Origin: Aquincolibacterium sp964606385
GTDB taxonomy: Bacteria > Omnitrophota > Omnitrophia > Omnitrophales > Aquincolibacteriaceae
Direction of reading: 5' to 3'
Assembly: GCA_964606385.1 (NCBI GenBank)
Contig: CAZSFZ010000022.1
Coordinates: 1-37,714, forward strand
DNA: 37,714 nt
The notes under the pieces were generated by a model. It saw only the letters and a list, made by a program, of their open reading frames with translations. It was not told the origin of the DNA and did no database searches. Of the stretch, positions 1-8,295 are shown in pieces. Positions within the stretch are counted from its first letter, which is position 1, and every line of letters starts with the position of its first letter. A program made the position numbers and the translations under genes.

Positions 1-74
1 GCGCGGTTAGTTCAGTTGGTTAGAACGCTTCCTTGACATGGAAGAGGTCAGAGGTTCGAGTCCTCTACCGCGCA
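1..74 (+). tRNA. tRNA-Val (GAC)
   Basis: The 7-bp acceptor stem pairs 1-7 with 67-73 and the discriminator is A74. The anticodon stem is 28-32/40-44, with the 7-nt loop giving anticodon GAC at 35-37, which reads GTC (Val). No CCA is encoded. It is one of three valine isoacceptors in the first 11.3 kb. Its last five bases plus seven bases of trailer recur at 157-168. Confidence 0.95.
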
Positions 75-206
75 AGTCTTTCATTCTTTTATTAAAATGG
101 CGACTTGCCCAGCCCCATCCCGCCTAGGTCGCGGGGGGATGAATCGTATTGGGATTGCGCAAGTCTTTTATCTAAAAGCTTGGCCCAAAACAGGTTCCGC
201 AGAGAT

Positions 207-1238
207 ATGAAAAAGACAGTTTCTGTCCTCGTGGTGCTATGCTTCGTCTTGATCCCTCTTTCTCCCATGACCCCTCTTGCCGAGGCAGGATCGATCACCT
301 TAGTGGCGCCTTCGGCGGTTCTCCTGGACGGGCGGACGCAGCAGATCATCTATGCTAAAGCGCCCCATACCAAACGGGCACCCGCCAGTACGACAAAACT
401 GCTGACTGCGATGGTGGCGCTGGATCATCTGCGTCTTGATCGCGTGGTAACGATACCCACCGGTTTACAGCACATTCAACCCACGAAGATCGGGCTTCGC
501 GCCGGAGAAAGGTTTTACGTTCGGGATCTTGTGAAAGCCGCCCTCATCAAGTCCGCCAACGATGCGGCGGAAGCGCTCGCGATCCTGGCCGCGGGTTCAA
601 GGGCCGAATTCGCCCGGCTTATGAACCGGAAGGTCCGGAGTATCGGCGGAGAGAATTCCCACTTCGTGAATCCGAGCGGTCTTCCGGCGTCTGATCAATA
701 TTCGACCGCCTATGACCTGGCCCGGATCATGATGGCGGCTTCCCAATATCCATTCATCGTAAACACGCTCAAGACCCGGAGCGCCGTTATCTACAGCCGG
801 GGTGGGCGCCGTATCCTTCTTAATAACTGCAACAAGATGCTTTGGCGGACAAGCAATGTGATCGGGAAAACCGGCTGGACGCGGGCGGCACGCCATTGTT
901 TTGCGGGTCGCGTTCAATCCCGCAATAGGGTGATCTACGTGGGGTTGATGGGTAGCCAGAAGCGAAGTTACCTGTGGTCCGACCTCCGCCGTATCGCAGC
1001 CATCCCTTCCGGGAAAATGCCGAAACCGATCGCCCAATCTCCCAAAGGACCTTCCCGCCAGGAAACCATGGAGATTCAGAAGGCCCTTGCCAAGGCCGGT
1101 TATTTCAAAGGGAAGCCTACGGGTTTCTACGGGAAGCGGACCAAAGCCGCGGTCCGTAAATTCCAGAAGGCAAAGAAACTTTCGGTGGATGGCGTGGTGG
1201 GGCCGAATACCTGGGCTAAGCTCAAGGAATATTTGTGA
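207..1238 (+). CDS. D-alanyl-D-alanine carboxypeptidase (S11 family) with C-terminal peptidoglycan-binding domain
   Basis: This is a 343-residue exported penicillin-binding protein that would trim the terminal D-Ala of peptidoglycan stem peptides in the periplasm. Residues 1-27 form a Sec signal peptide (MKK, hydrophobic core, cut near A-E-A-G). The three serine DD-peptidase motifs are in order: S61-T-T-K64, S116-A-N118 and K221-T-G223. Residues about 285-343 are a PG_binding_1 domain (AVRKFQ, then VDGVVGPNTW), which anchors it to the wall. I chose ATG 207 rather than the in-frame ATG at 105, because the extra 34 residues would bury the signal peptide behind a charged leader. The stop overlaps the next start by 4 nt (GTGA), so the two genes are probably translationally coupled. 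Confidence 0.93.
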   Translation: MKKTVSVLVVLCFVLIPLSPMTPLAEAGSITLVAPSAVLLDGRTQQIIYAKAPHTKRAPASTTKLLTAMVALDHLRLDRVVTIPTGLQHIQPTKIGLRAGERFYVRDLVKAALIKSANDAAEALAILAAGSRAEFARLMNRKVRSIGGENSHFVNPSGLPASDQYSTAYDLARIMMAASQYPFIVNTLKTRSAVIYSRGGRRILLNNCNKMLWRTSNVIGKTGWTRAARHCFAGRVQSRNRVIYVGLMGSQKRSYLWSDLRRIAAIPSGKMPKPIAQSPKGPSRQETMEIQKALAKAGYFKGKPTGFYGKRTKAAVRKFQKAKKLSVDGVVGPNTWAKLKEYL

Positions 1239-3421
1239 AGAAGATCGCCCTCATTCTCGCGTTAAGCATGCTCATGCTCTATCCCGGGTGTTCTCAAAAG
1301 CCGGAGCCGCAAGTTTCTGCGCAGCCTCCAGCGTCTGATGTCCAGTCTCCGGGGACCGCTCAGGTGCCGGAAACTTTGAAACCCGTGAAGGTCCAGGTTG
1401 TGGCGGATTTTGAAGCGGAGGGCGACAAGATCGTCAATAACCTCGGGGGCGAGTGTGGGGATTGGAACATGAATCCCGCGGATGTGAATAACTCCTACAC
1501 GGACGCCGTAGTGGTGAAGCTTCCCTCAAAAGACGGCGGAGAATCAAAAGTTCTCCGGCTCACGTATAGCGTCGATTCCGATGTTCCTGCGCAGAACGGT
1601 TTTTGGACCAAGTTGATGGACCTCGACGGAAGTCAGTTCGATCATCTGGAGTTTGATATCAAGGGGGATACCCAGCGTGGATTTACGGAAAAGTTCCGCA
1701 TGGAGGTCAAAAAATGCCTGGATGCCGCATGCCTCCAGACCGTTCAGGGGTCGGCCGTGATCCCTGTCACGGGAGAGTGGTCCACGGTGAGCATTCCGCT
1801 CAATAAATTGACCGGCCTGATCGATTTCGCGAATCCAGAGTGCTGGAAGAACCCGCTGATAAGTTACGATTCGCTGGACGAGCTGATCATTATTTTCAAC
1901 GACAAATTCGTGACGAAGAAGACCGGGCGGATCTATATCGACAACCTCCGATTCGTGAAGACGGGTGTGCCGGGTCCCAGCGCTGTCGACCAGCCGCCCC
2001 GGGCGGCTAAAAAAACGGATCTCCGGTTCGATGATCCGGAATACCAGAAGTTTCTTGCCGGGAGATTGCGCGGATTTCCCCAGGAAGTGCTGGTGAAGAA
2101 GGAGTCGCCCGCCGACGATAAAGCCTTTCTGATGGATCTGGCCCGTGACACCTGGAAGTATTTTGATTTTATCCTGGATAAGGAAAACCACTTGCCGCTG
2201 GATAACGTCCAGATCGGGGACGAGGAGCCGCTTGGCAAGGGCTGTTGGATCGGTGATTACACGAACGTGACCAACATCGGGATCTACCTGATGTCGGTCG
2301 TGAGCGCGTATGATCTGGGTTTGATCACCAAAGAAGACGCGGTCGCGAGGCTCAAGGCCACGATCGGGACGCTTGGGAAAATGAAATTCCATTCGAGCGG
2401 TTTTCCGTACAATTACTACGACACGACGCTGCTCGACCCGACCAGCTATTTTATCTCTTTTGTCGACAGCGGATGGCTGATGCTGGGGCTTTACGTGGCC
2501 CGGAACGCGTTTCCCGCGGAACTTTCGGAGTCGGCCGAGCCGCTTATCCGGCGCGGCAACTTCAATTTCTTTTATGACCCCATCGAAAAGCAGATGTACC
2601 ACGGGTTCTATGACAACCTGGGTATCTACGCGGATTACCGATACGGGGTTTTTTACGCCGAGACGCGGGCAAGCTCTTACCTCGCCGTGGCGCGCGGGGA
2701 TGTGCCGGAAGAACATTGGTTTTTGGGGCCGATCCGCACTTTTCCCGAAAATTACAAATGGCAGTCGCAGACCCCGCAGGGGAGGGTCGAAAAAACAGTT
2801 CTGGGACACACGTTCAAGGGCGGCTATTACGTCTGGAAGGATCTCCGGTACGTTCCAAGCTGGGGCGGATCCTCTTTTGAAGCGCTGATGCCTCCGGTGG
2901 TTTTGAAAGAAAAGGAACTGGCGCCCGAAGGACTCGGGAAGAACAACGAGGCCCATACCTTGGGGCAGATCCGTTACGCGCTCGAGGAGCTCAAAATGCC
3001 GGTTTGGGGCATGAGCCCCTGTGCGGTTCCCGGAGGCACTTATTCCGAATATGGGGCGCCTGTGTTCGGGATCAAGGGATACAAACCGGGCGTTGTCACG
3101 CCGCACGCCTCGGTCATCGCGCTGGAATATGCCCCGAAGGAAGTCGTTGCCAATCTAAGAAAATTGAAAGAGCTTTATGATATCTATGGTGAATATGGTT
3201 TTTATGATGCCGTGGAAGTCGCGACGGGGAAGGTGGCCCGAAAATATTACGCCCTGGACCAGGGAATGATTCTCGTGGCGATCAATAACTACCTGAATCA
3301 GGGAGCGATCCGGAACCGTTTCCACGTGGACCCCGAGATACAAAAAGCCGAAAAGCTCCTTTCCTCGGAAAAATTCTTTGAGCCGCAGTCTTCGGAGCCT
3401 TCCCCGGGCGCTCAAGCATGA
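1235..3421 (+). CDS. Putative glycoamylase-type glycoside hydrolase lipoprotein
   Basis: This 728-residue protein starts with GTG, overlapping the carboxypeptidase stop. Residues 1-18 are a short signal and C19 in Y-P-G-C could be lipidated, although the -3 position is not a standard lipobox residue. Residues about 50-245 look like a beta-sandwich carbohydrate-binding module of the CBM11/CIA30 type (it ends GRIYIDNLRFVK). From about 285 a helical catalytic part begins (FLMDLARDTWKYFD, DUF3131-like). It continues as a glycoamylase domain (PF10091-type) with WGGSSFEALMP, NNEAHTLGQ, WGMSPCAVPGG and YALDQGMILVAINNYL. Relatives of this fold hydrolyse glucans, including beta-1,2-glucan (GH144). The true substrate is unknown. 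The 4-nt overlaps on both sides suggest one operon with envelope functions. Confidence 0.8.
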   Translation: MKKIALILALSMLMLYPGCSQKPEPQVSAQPPASDVQSPGTAQVPETLKPVKVQVVADFEAEGDKIVNNLGGECGDWNMNPADVNNSYTDAVVVKLPSKDGGESKVLRLTYSVDSDVPAQNGFWTKLMDLDGSQFDHLEFDIKGDTQRGFTEKFRMEVKKCLDAACLQTVQGSAVIPVTGEWSTVSIPLNKLTGLIDFANPECWKNPLISYDSLDELIIIFNDKFVTKKTGRIYIDNLRFVKTGVPGPSAVDQPPRAAKKTDLRFDDPEYQKFLAGRLRGFPQEVLVKKESPADDKAFLMDLARDTWKYFDFILDKENHLPLDNVQIGDEEPLGKGCWIGDYTNVTNIGIYLMSVVSAYDLGLITKEDAVARLKATIGTLGKMKFHSSGFPYNYYDTTLLDPTSYFISFVDSGWLMLGLYVARNAFPAELSESAEPLIRRGNFNFFYDPIEKQMYHGFYDNLGIYADYRYGVFYAETRASSYLAVARGDVPEEHWFLGPIRTFPENYKWQSQTPQGRVEKTVLGHTFKGGYYVWKDLRYVPSWGGSSFEALMPPVVLKEKELAPEGLGKNNEAHTLGQIRYALEELKMPVWGMSPCAVPGGTYSEYGAPVFGIKGYKPGVVTPHASVIALEYAPKEVVANLRKLKELYDIYGEYGFYDAVEVATGKVARKYYALDQGMILVAINNYLNQGAIRNRFHVDPEIQKAEKLLSSEKFFEPQSSEPSPGAQA

Positions 3422-4110
3422 ACCTGAAAACGGAGCATTCCGGGATCTATCGCTTTGAGTCCCTCGGGGAAGGGGTGGTTGCCGGATTCCACTCCCGTGA
3501 TTTTACCAACGCGAAGCGCGCTGATTTTTTGTGCGGATTGGGCCTGGATCCCGAGAAGCTGGTGATGGTCAAGCAGGTTCATGGCGATGCTATTGTCGTG
3601 GCGGAACGCCCCGATGCCGAATTGATGGATACTCCCGCAGACGGGATGATCACCAAAACCCCGGGCTTGGTCCTCGGGATCCGCACCGCGGATTGCGTCC
3701 CCGTGATTTTTTGGGATCCCGTACGGAAGGTTGCCGGGATCGCGCACGGCGGTTGGAAGGGAGTGAAGGAGGGGATCCTCTCCCAGATGCTCAAGATCTT
3801 TGAGAAGACCTGCGGGTCGCAACTGTCCGACCTCCGCGTGGCGATCGGCCCCTCGATTCGGAAATGCTGCTATGAGGTCGGGAAGGAATTCATGGGGTAT
3901 TTCCCGGGCTTCTACCGGGGCAAAGATGCCGCTAAGGGTTATCTGGATCTCGTCGGGGTGGTCAAAGACCGTCTCCTGAAACGGGGAGTCAAGGCGGCGC
4001 ATATTGAAGATTGTTCCCGCTGCACGGTCTGCGAAAATGACAAGTTTTTTTCCTACCGCGTGGAAAACCAGACCCAGGAACGCATTCTTTCCGTGATCTC
4101 GATCAAGTAA
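3418..4110 (+). CDS. pgeF: Polyphenol oxidase/laccase-domain protein (YfiH/YlmD/LACC1 family)
   Basis: This 230-residue protein is a typical full-length member of the YfiH family. The family's metal-site residues are present: H55 (KQVHGD), C93 (IRTADCVPV) and H110 (AHGGWKG). The C-terminal CSRCTVCEN and FFSYR signatures are also there. The family has been described as purine nucleoside phosphorylase/deaminase, and in E. coli as PgeF, which removes mis-incorporated L-Ser from UDP-MurNAc in peptidoglycan synthesis. That role fits its position as third gene in an ATGA-coupled run with a peptidoglycan carboxypeptidase, but the assignment here is inferred. After the stop, 4122-4150 can form a weak hairpin without a T-run. 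Confidence 0.9.
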   Translation: MNLKTEHSGIYRFESLGEGVVAGFHSRDFTNAKRADFLCGLGLDPEKLVMVKQVHGDAIVVAERPDAELMDTPADGMITKTPGLVLGIRTADCVPVIFWDPVRKVAGIAHGGWKGVKEGILSQMLKIFEKTCGSQLSDLRVAIGPSIRKCCYEVGKEFMGYFPGFYRGKDAAKGYLDLVGVVKDRLLKRGVKAAHIEDCSRCTVCENDKFFSYRVENQTQERILSVISIK

Positions 4111-4139
4111 GGCTCGGATCTTTCGGGAGAGAATCAGGG

Positions 4140-4167
4140 TTGCTCCCGGGTGGGCTTCATGTATAAT
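4140..4167 (+). promoter_or_regulatory. Sigma70-type promoter for efp
   Basis: TTGCTC at 4140-4145, a 16-bp spacer and a perfect TATAAT at 4162-4167, about 50 bp upstream of the efp start. The -35 is weak (3/6) and the -10 is consensus. Confidence 0.65.
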
Positions 4168-4218
4168 ATCGCACTTTCAGTCCGGCAATTTTTACCTGTT
4201 CTATAGAAAGGGAATGCA

Positions 4219-4773
4219 ATGCAAGCAAGAGACGCAAAAAAAGGCGCTATCGTCCTTTATCAGAATGAAATGCACCTGGTGACGGAAGCCACTCACCGGA
4301 CGCCGGGGAACCTCCGCGCGTTTTTTCAGATCACGATGAAGAATCTCAAGAACGGACGCATTATCCAGCAGAGGTTTGCTCCCGATGAGCCGCTTGAGAG
4401 GATCTCGTTGGACCCCAAGCAGTGCCAGTTCCTTTACCGGGACGATCGGGGTTATCACTTCATGGACATGGAGAATTACCACTCGTTCGCCCTGACCGAA
4501 GAGATCCTGGGGGATAAAAAGTACTATTTGAAGGAAGGTATGGAGATCAAGATCGATTTCTACGAAGAAAAGCCCATTTTTCCGGAGTTGCCGGGCATCG
4601 TGACGCTCAAGGTCACGGAAGCTCCTCCCGGGATCCGCGGCGACTCGGTCTCAAATACGGTCAAAGTCGCGGTTTGTGAAACGGGTCTTAAGTTAAGCGT
4701 TCCTCTTTTTATCGACGAAGGAACGGAGATCAAGGTTAATACGGAAACAGGCGAATACGTCGGACGCGCCTAA
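4219..4773 (+). CDS. efp: Translation elongation factor P
   Basis: EF-P, 184 residues, has all three beta-barrel domains. It binds between the P and E sites and relieves ribosomes stalled at polyproline. Domain I has KKGAIVLYQNEMHLV, and the C-terminal part carries TEAPPGIRGDSVSN and the GTEIKVNTETGEYVGRA signature. The domain I loop tip reads P29-G30-N31-L32-R33, so the position of the lysine modified in E. coli (K34) is Asn here. The SD region is AGAAAGGGA, 7-8 nt before the ATG. In many bacteria efp sits between aroQ and accB; here it stands alone, and aroQ-accB-accC lie 25 kb away without it. Confidence 0.97.
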   Translation: MQARDAKKGAIVLYQNEMHLVTEATHRTPGNLRAFFQITMKNLKNGRIIQQRFAPDEPLERISLDPKQCQFLYRDDRGYHFMDMENYHSFALTEEILGDKKYYLKEGMEIKIDFYEEKPIFPELPGIVTLKVTEAPPGIRGDSVSNTVKVAVCETGLKLSVPLFIDEGTEIKVNTETGEYVGRA

Positions 4774-4785
4774 GGTTCCAAATTG

Positions 4786-4841
4786 ACGCACTTGCGCCTG
4801 TGCGCAAGTGCGTGACGCGCGACGGCTAATGAAGCCGTCGC
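4786..4841 (+). repeat. Two tandem perfect hairpins between efp and tRNA-Val
   Basis: The first has a 12-bp stem, 4786-4797 with 4802-4813, and a 4-nt loop. The second has a 9-bp stem, 4819-4827 with 4833-4841, and a 5-nt loop. Neither is followed by a T-run, so they are not standard intrinsic terminators. They could be mRNA 3'-end protection or tRNA-processing structures, or a palindromic repeat copy. Confidence 0.75.
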
Positions 4842-4847
4842 CGACGC

Positions 4848-4922
4848 GGGCGGTTAGCTCAGTTGGTTTAGAGCATTACCTTCACACGGTAGGGGTCACA
4901 GGTTCGAATCCTGTACCGCCCA
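4848..4922 (+). tRNA. tRNA-Val (CAC)
   Basis: Acceptor stem 4848-4854 pairs with 4915-4921, and the discriminator is A4922. The anticodon stem has one T-G wobble and the loop T-T-C-A-C-A-C gives anticodon CAC (codon GTG, Val). The D-arm and T-arm (GGTTCGAATCC) are intact. No CCA is encoded. No clear promoter of its own is seen; it may be co-transcribed with efp. Confidence 0.94.
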
Positions 4923-4980
4923 AGTTTTTTGCCCAGCTCCGCAATAGACAATTTCACCAAGGTGATATAGACTAACCCCC

Positions 4981-6336
4981 ATGAACATCATCGTCGAAAA
5001 GCCCAAAGCGCGGATCGGTTATTGGAAGCCGCTTGTTGCTGTTTTTATTATTGCCGCCGGTTTGATCCTCTGGTCTCATTTTGCCCCCCAGGCTTCCAAG
5101 CCCCTCGCGTTCGAGGTCCTCGGATTCGAAGGGGACGTTCAGATCTATGACCTTCAAAGCCGCTCTTGGCGCGCGCCCAAACGCGGGGAAGAATTCAAAG
5201 CATCGCAGAAACTCCGGACCGGAGTGGACGGCATGGTGAATTTCCAGGTTCCGAACGAGATCCAGCTTCGCCTGAAGCCGGACTCCGAGATCCTGAGCGA
5301 AGAATGCCGCATGGCGGGGAAGCAGGAAGTCTATAAACTACGTCTCTCCCAAGGTGTTCTTCTCGGCGCGACGACCCGTCAGTTCGAGCGGAAGCAGACC
5401 GAGGGCAAGGCGATCTTGAAGATCGTGACGCGTGATTATGTCGCGAAGATCCACGGCGCTATTTTCCGCGTCCAGGCTGCCGGACAGGGCCGCGATAACA
5501 AGGTGGGCGTGCTCCGTGGTTTCGTGGAGGTTTCGAAGCCTTCGCCGCTTTTCCGTTCCGAGGGGATCCGTATCCGCGGGCTTGAAGAGACCACCGTCGC
5601 GGATGGCGTGGTCCAGCCGGCGACGAAGGTGACCGCGACCTCATGGGGATTGATGAAAGAGTCTTATGAGTTGCTTCAGAAAACCGCGGTCATGGAAGCC
5701 GAGCAGATCGATCTCGCGAAACTGGCCGGCAACTTTTTCAATGTGGTCTTTGATCATGGAACGTTTTTTACTCCCAAGATCGGCTACGCGGGCCGGGAGT
5801 TCTTTAAGGATCCGGACTCGGGACAGGTTTTTCTGGAGACGGAATATGACGTTTTCCCGGCGGGTTCCTTCTGCGGCGTCTACATCAAGACCAGGGATTT
5901 CGATATTTCAAAATACAGCGGACTTTCGTTTGAGATCCGCCGAAAAGCTGAAGAAGGCGCACCGGACAGCTTTTTTATCGAGCTTAAATCCAAGGGGAAT
6001 GTGGTCCGCCGTTTTGCCCCCAAGACCTTTGAGCAGAACTGGAAGCTCGTGGAATTCGATTTTCACGCCAAAAAGCCCATTCTGGTGAACGAAGTAGTCT
6101 TCGTTTTCACCAATGCCCGCGTCGGGGAGGCCAAAAAGGGCGTACTTGAATTCCGTAACATCAAATTGAACCCTCTCCCGGAACCCTCAACGCCAGTCGC
6201 GCCGGCCACGACGGTTCCCGTAGCACCGGTTCAGCCTGTTGTGAATCCTCCCGCGGCACCTATCGCCACACCTCAAATGGTGTCTCCCGCCCAAGACAGC
6301 GGATCCTCGGTCCCTAAAGAAGTTCCGCTGGAATAA
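4981..6336 (+). CDS. FecR-domain membrane-anchored protein with C-terminal sugar-binding-like module
   Basis: This 451-residue protein is not a recognised named gene. Residues about 16-34 form one transmembrane helix with the bulk outside the cytoplasm. Residues about 45-205 match the FecR pattern: GFEGDVQIYD, a KLRTGVDGMVNFQV stretch, SQGVLLGAT, and DYVAKIHGAIFRVQ followed by a V-x-V-L-R-G-F-V-E-V strand. FecR domains are common in cell-surface regulators and envelope proteins. Residues about 235-405 resemble a CBM/CIA30-type beta-sandwich (FRNIKLNP at its end), like the N-terminal module of the lipoprotein at 1235-3421. The last 45 residues are Pro/Ala/Val-rich, a flexible or wall-spanning tail. 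No obvious Shine-Dalgarno precedes the ATG. Confidence 0.7.
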   Translation: MNIIVEKPKARIGYWKPLVAVFIIAAGLILWSHFAPQASKPLAFEVLGFEGDVQIYDLQSRSWRAPKRGEEFKASQKLRTGVDGMVNFQVPNEIQLRLKPDSEILSEECRMAGKQEVYKLRLSQGVLLGATTRQFERKQTEGKAILKIVTRDYVAKIHGAIFRVQAAGQGRDNKVGVLRGFVEVSKPSPLFRSEGIRIRGLEETTVADGVVQPATKVTATSWGLMKESYELLQKTAVMEAEQIDLAKLAGNFFNVVFDHGTFFTPKIGYAGREFFKDPDSGQVFLETEYDVFPAGSFCGVYIKTRDFDISKYSGLSFEIRRKAEEGAPDSFFIELKSKGNVVRRFAPKTFEQNWKLVEFDFHAKKPILVNEVVFVFTNARVGEAKKGVLEFRNIKLNPLPEPSTPVAPATTVPVAPVQPVVNPPAAPIATPQMVSPAQDSGSSVPKEVPLE

Positions 6337-6362
6337 GTCCTATCTAATTCCCATAATTGCAG

Positions 6363-6392
6363 TTGACGGTGACTGCGTCGGGCAGCTATATT
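6363..6392 (+). promoter_or_regulatory. Promoter for tRNA-Leu
   Basis: TTGACG at 6363-6368, an 18-bp spacer and TATATT at 6387-6392; the mature tRNA begins 20 nt downstream. Confidence 0.65.
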
Positions 6393-6411
6393 TTGCATTC
6401 ATTGATCCCAT

Positions 6412-6495
6412 GCTGGGGTGGTGGAACTGGCAGACACGCAGGTCTCAGAAGCCTGTGGGAGCGATCCCTTGGGGGTTCAAGTCCCCCCCTCAGCA
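6412..6495 (+). tRNA. tRNA-Leu (CAG)
   Basis: This is a class II tRNA of 84 nt with a long variable arm. Acceptor 6412-6418 pairs with 6488-6494 with one G-T wobble, and the discriminator is A6495. The anticodon loop C-T-C-A-G-A-A gives CAG (codon CTG). The last three bases are also the start of a perfect 10-bp trailer hairpin (6493-6516). Confidence 0.94.
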
Positions 6496-6516
6496 TTTTT
6501 ATTGATATAAAAATGC
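6493..6516 (+). other. Trailer hairpin overlapping the 3' end of tRNA-Leu
   Basis: Perfect 10-bp inverted repeat, 6493-6502 with 6507-6516, and loop TGAT. The left arm takes in the last two acceptor-stem bases and the discriminator, so it competes with the acceptor stem. Probably a processing element, or a weak terminator that lets transcription reach the downstream cyclase gene. Confidence 0.6.
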
Positions 6517-6577
6517 CGTGCCGTAAGAGTGTGAACGTAGCTCTTTACGGTGCCGACGCTTTTCAGAAAAGGCGATT

Positions 6578-8257
6578 ATGACGGATAAAGAAAAATTGAT
6601 CATCGCCATCGATAAAAGCCTGCTCGCTTCACTTCCCGCAGATTCCTATCAGATCCTGACCGATCACGCCAGCCTTTCTAAATTCGAGCCTGGAGCTATC
6701 GCCAAACTGGAAAAGCAGGTCTTCGATTTTTTCACTTTATCCCAGATGGGGAAATCTCTTCTGGCCATTCAGAAGATCGACGAGCTGAGTTATGTCTTCC
6801 TTGCAAGCGTCTATGAAACCACGGAAGCCGCGAACTGCGCTCTTTTTCTGTGTGATGAGCACGATCAGACTTTCCGGTGTATCAAGGCGATCGGACTGGA
6901 TCCTAAAGAGATCGGGGAAGTGGAGTTCAAGAAGGAGGAAGGCCTTTTCTGGCAGATCCTTAATAGCGGAGAACCGTTCCCGATCGTGGATTCTTTCGGC
7001 CATTACCGGTTTGAATCGGTCATCAAAAAATGGAACCTCGAGCGGATCAATTCCCAGATCTGGGTGCCCCTCATGGTCAAAAATAAATTGATCGGTGTGA
7101 TCACGCTTGGGAGGAAAAAGGACGGCAGCCTTTATCAGGAGACGGAGCTCAGTTTTATCCTGCAGATGGGCAACCAGGCCGCTGTGGCGCTTGAAAGCGC
7201 CATGCTGGACGATCAAAAAGAACGTGCTTCCAAAGAACTCGCCAAGAAGATGACCAATCTTTCGATCCTTTATAGCGTGAGCAAGGCTCTCAACTTCGCG
7301 AGCGACCTCAAAAAGATCCTTCTTTTTATTCTTGATAAGGCCCGGGATGCTGTTGAGGCTCAAAAAGCATCCTTGATGCTTCTGGATCCGCATACCCGTG
7401 AGCTTGTGGTCCATGTGGTGCGCGGCGTGCCGCCTGAAGTCGAGGCCAAGATCAACCGGGGAGAAATGGAGTGCACGCGTATCAAGGTCGGTGAAGGCGT
7501 GGCAGGCCAGGTGGTGGCCACCAAGCAACATATCCTTCTGAATGATGCGGGAGAGGACGCACGGTTCAAAAAATCCGATAAGTCTTTCGTGGAGTCCATC
7601 CTTTGTATGCCGCTCATCGCCAACGATGAAGTGATCGGGGTCATCAACCTGACGAATAAAAACAAGGGCGGCAAGTTCACCCAAGAGGATGTCGAGCTGC
7701 TTTCGACGCTGGCGAATCAGGCGGCGATCACCATTTACAACGCCCGTCTTTACCATCTGGCGATCACCGACGGCATGACGCAGCTCCGGATCCACCGGTA
7801 TTTCCAGCAGCGTTTAGAAGAGGAGATCGTTCGCTGCGAAAAATTCAAGCATCCCGTTTCTTTGATCATGTCCGATATTGACCACTTCAAAAAATTCAAC
7901 GATACCTATGGCCATCAGGAAGGCGATATTGTGTTGATCGAAACGGCCAAGATCTTCCGCCTGACCGCGAGAGATGTGGACATCGCCGCGCGCTACGGCG
8001 GGGAAGAATTCGCGATCATTTTGCCGGAGACGGATACCGAAGAGGCCAAGTTGATTGCTGAAACTATCCGTCAAAAAGTAGAAGCTTACGAATATCCGAG
8101 TAAACAGGGGAAATTAAAAGTCACCGTAAGCCTTGGGGTTGCCACTTTTCCCGCGCATGGCCGCAACAAGGAGTCCCTGATCGAAGCCGCCGACAAGGCT
8201 TTATATCGTGCTAAAGACGGCGGCCGGAATCGTGTTGAAACGGCGAGCGCCGTTTAA
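6578..8257 (+). CDS. GAF-GAF-GGDEF diguanylate cyclase
   Basis: This 559-residue soluble protein is predicted to make c-di-GMP from two GTP. Two GAF sensor domains lie at about 58-205 and 222-393; each ends in a typical NQAAVALE or NQAAITIYNARLY helix. The GGDEF domain spans about 400-555. Its active-site motif G474-G-E-E-F478 is intact, and an RxxD inhibitory site (R-D-V-D) sits five residues before it, so product feedback inhibition is expected. No transmembrane segment is seen, so the GAF domains probably sense a cytoplasmic ligand. A PilZ-domain protein, a likely c-di-GMP receptor, is at 19744-20475. The gene follows tRNA-Leu by 82 nt, with AAAAGG upstream as the ribosome-binding site. 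Confidence 0.93.
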   Translation: MTDKEKLIIAIDKSLLASLPADSYQILTDHASLSKFEPGAIAKLEKQVFDFFTLSQMGKSLLAIQKIDELSYVFLASVYETTEAANCALFLCDEHDQTFRCIKAIGLDPKEIGEVEFKKEEGLFWQILNSGEPFPIVDSFGHYRFESVIKKWNLERINSQIWVPLMVKNKLIGVITLGRKKDGSLYQETELSFILQMGNQAAVALESAMLDDQKERASKELAKKMTNLSILYSVSKALNFASDLKKILLFILDKARDAVEAQKASLMLLDPHTRELVVHVVRGVPPEVEAKINRGEMECTRIKVGEGVAGQVVATKQHILLNDAGEDARFKKSDKSFVESILCMPLIANDEVIGVINLTNKNKGGKFTQEDVELLSTLANQAAITIYNARLYHLAITDGMTQLRIHRYFQQRLEEEIVRCEKFKHPVSLIMSDIDHFKKFNDTYGHQEGDIVLIETAKIFRLTARDVDIAARYGGEEFAIILPETDTEEAKLIAETIRQKVEAYEYPSKQGKLKVTVSLGVATFPAHGRNKESLIEAADKALYRAKDGGRNRVETASAV

Positions 8258-8295
8258 CCTTTTGTGCTGCGACCCACTCCAGGTCCCAACTTCCT

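Noticed and set aside
1544..3106. Long reverse-strand open frame (520 codons)
   Set aside because: It lies entirely opposite the glycoamylase-like gene, has no recognisable domain or ribosome-binding site, and is the shadow expected in GC-rich coding DNA.
6737..7795. Reverse-strand open frame opposite the diguanylate cyclase
   Set aside because: The + strand gene has clear GAF and GGDEF motifs; the antisense translation is His/Asp-rich shadow sequence with no family features.
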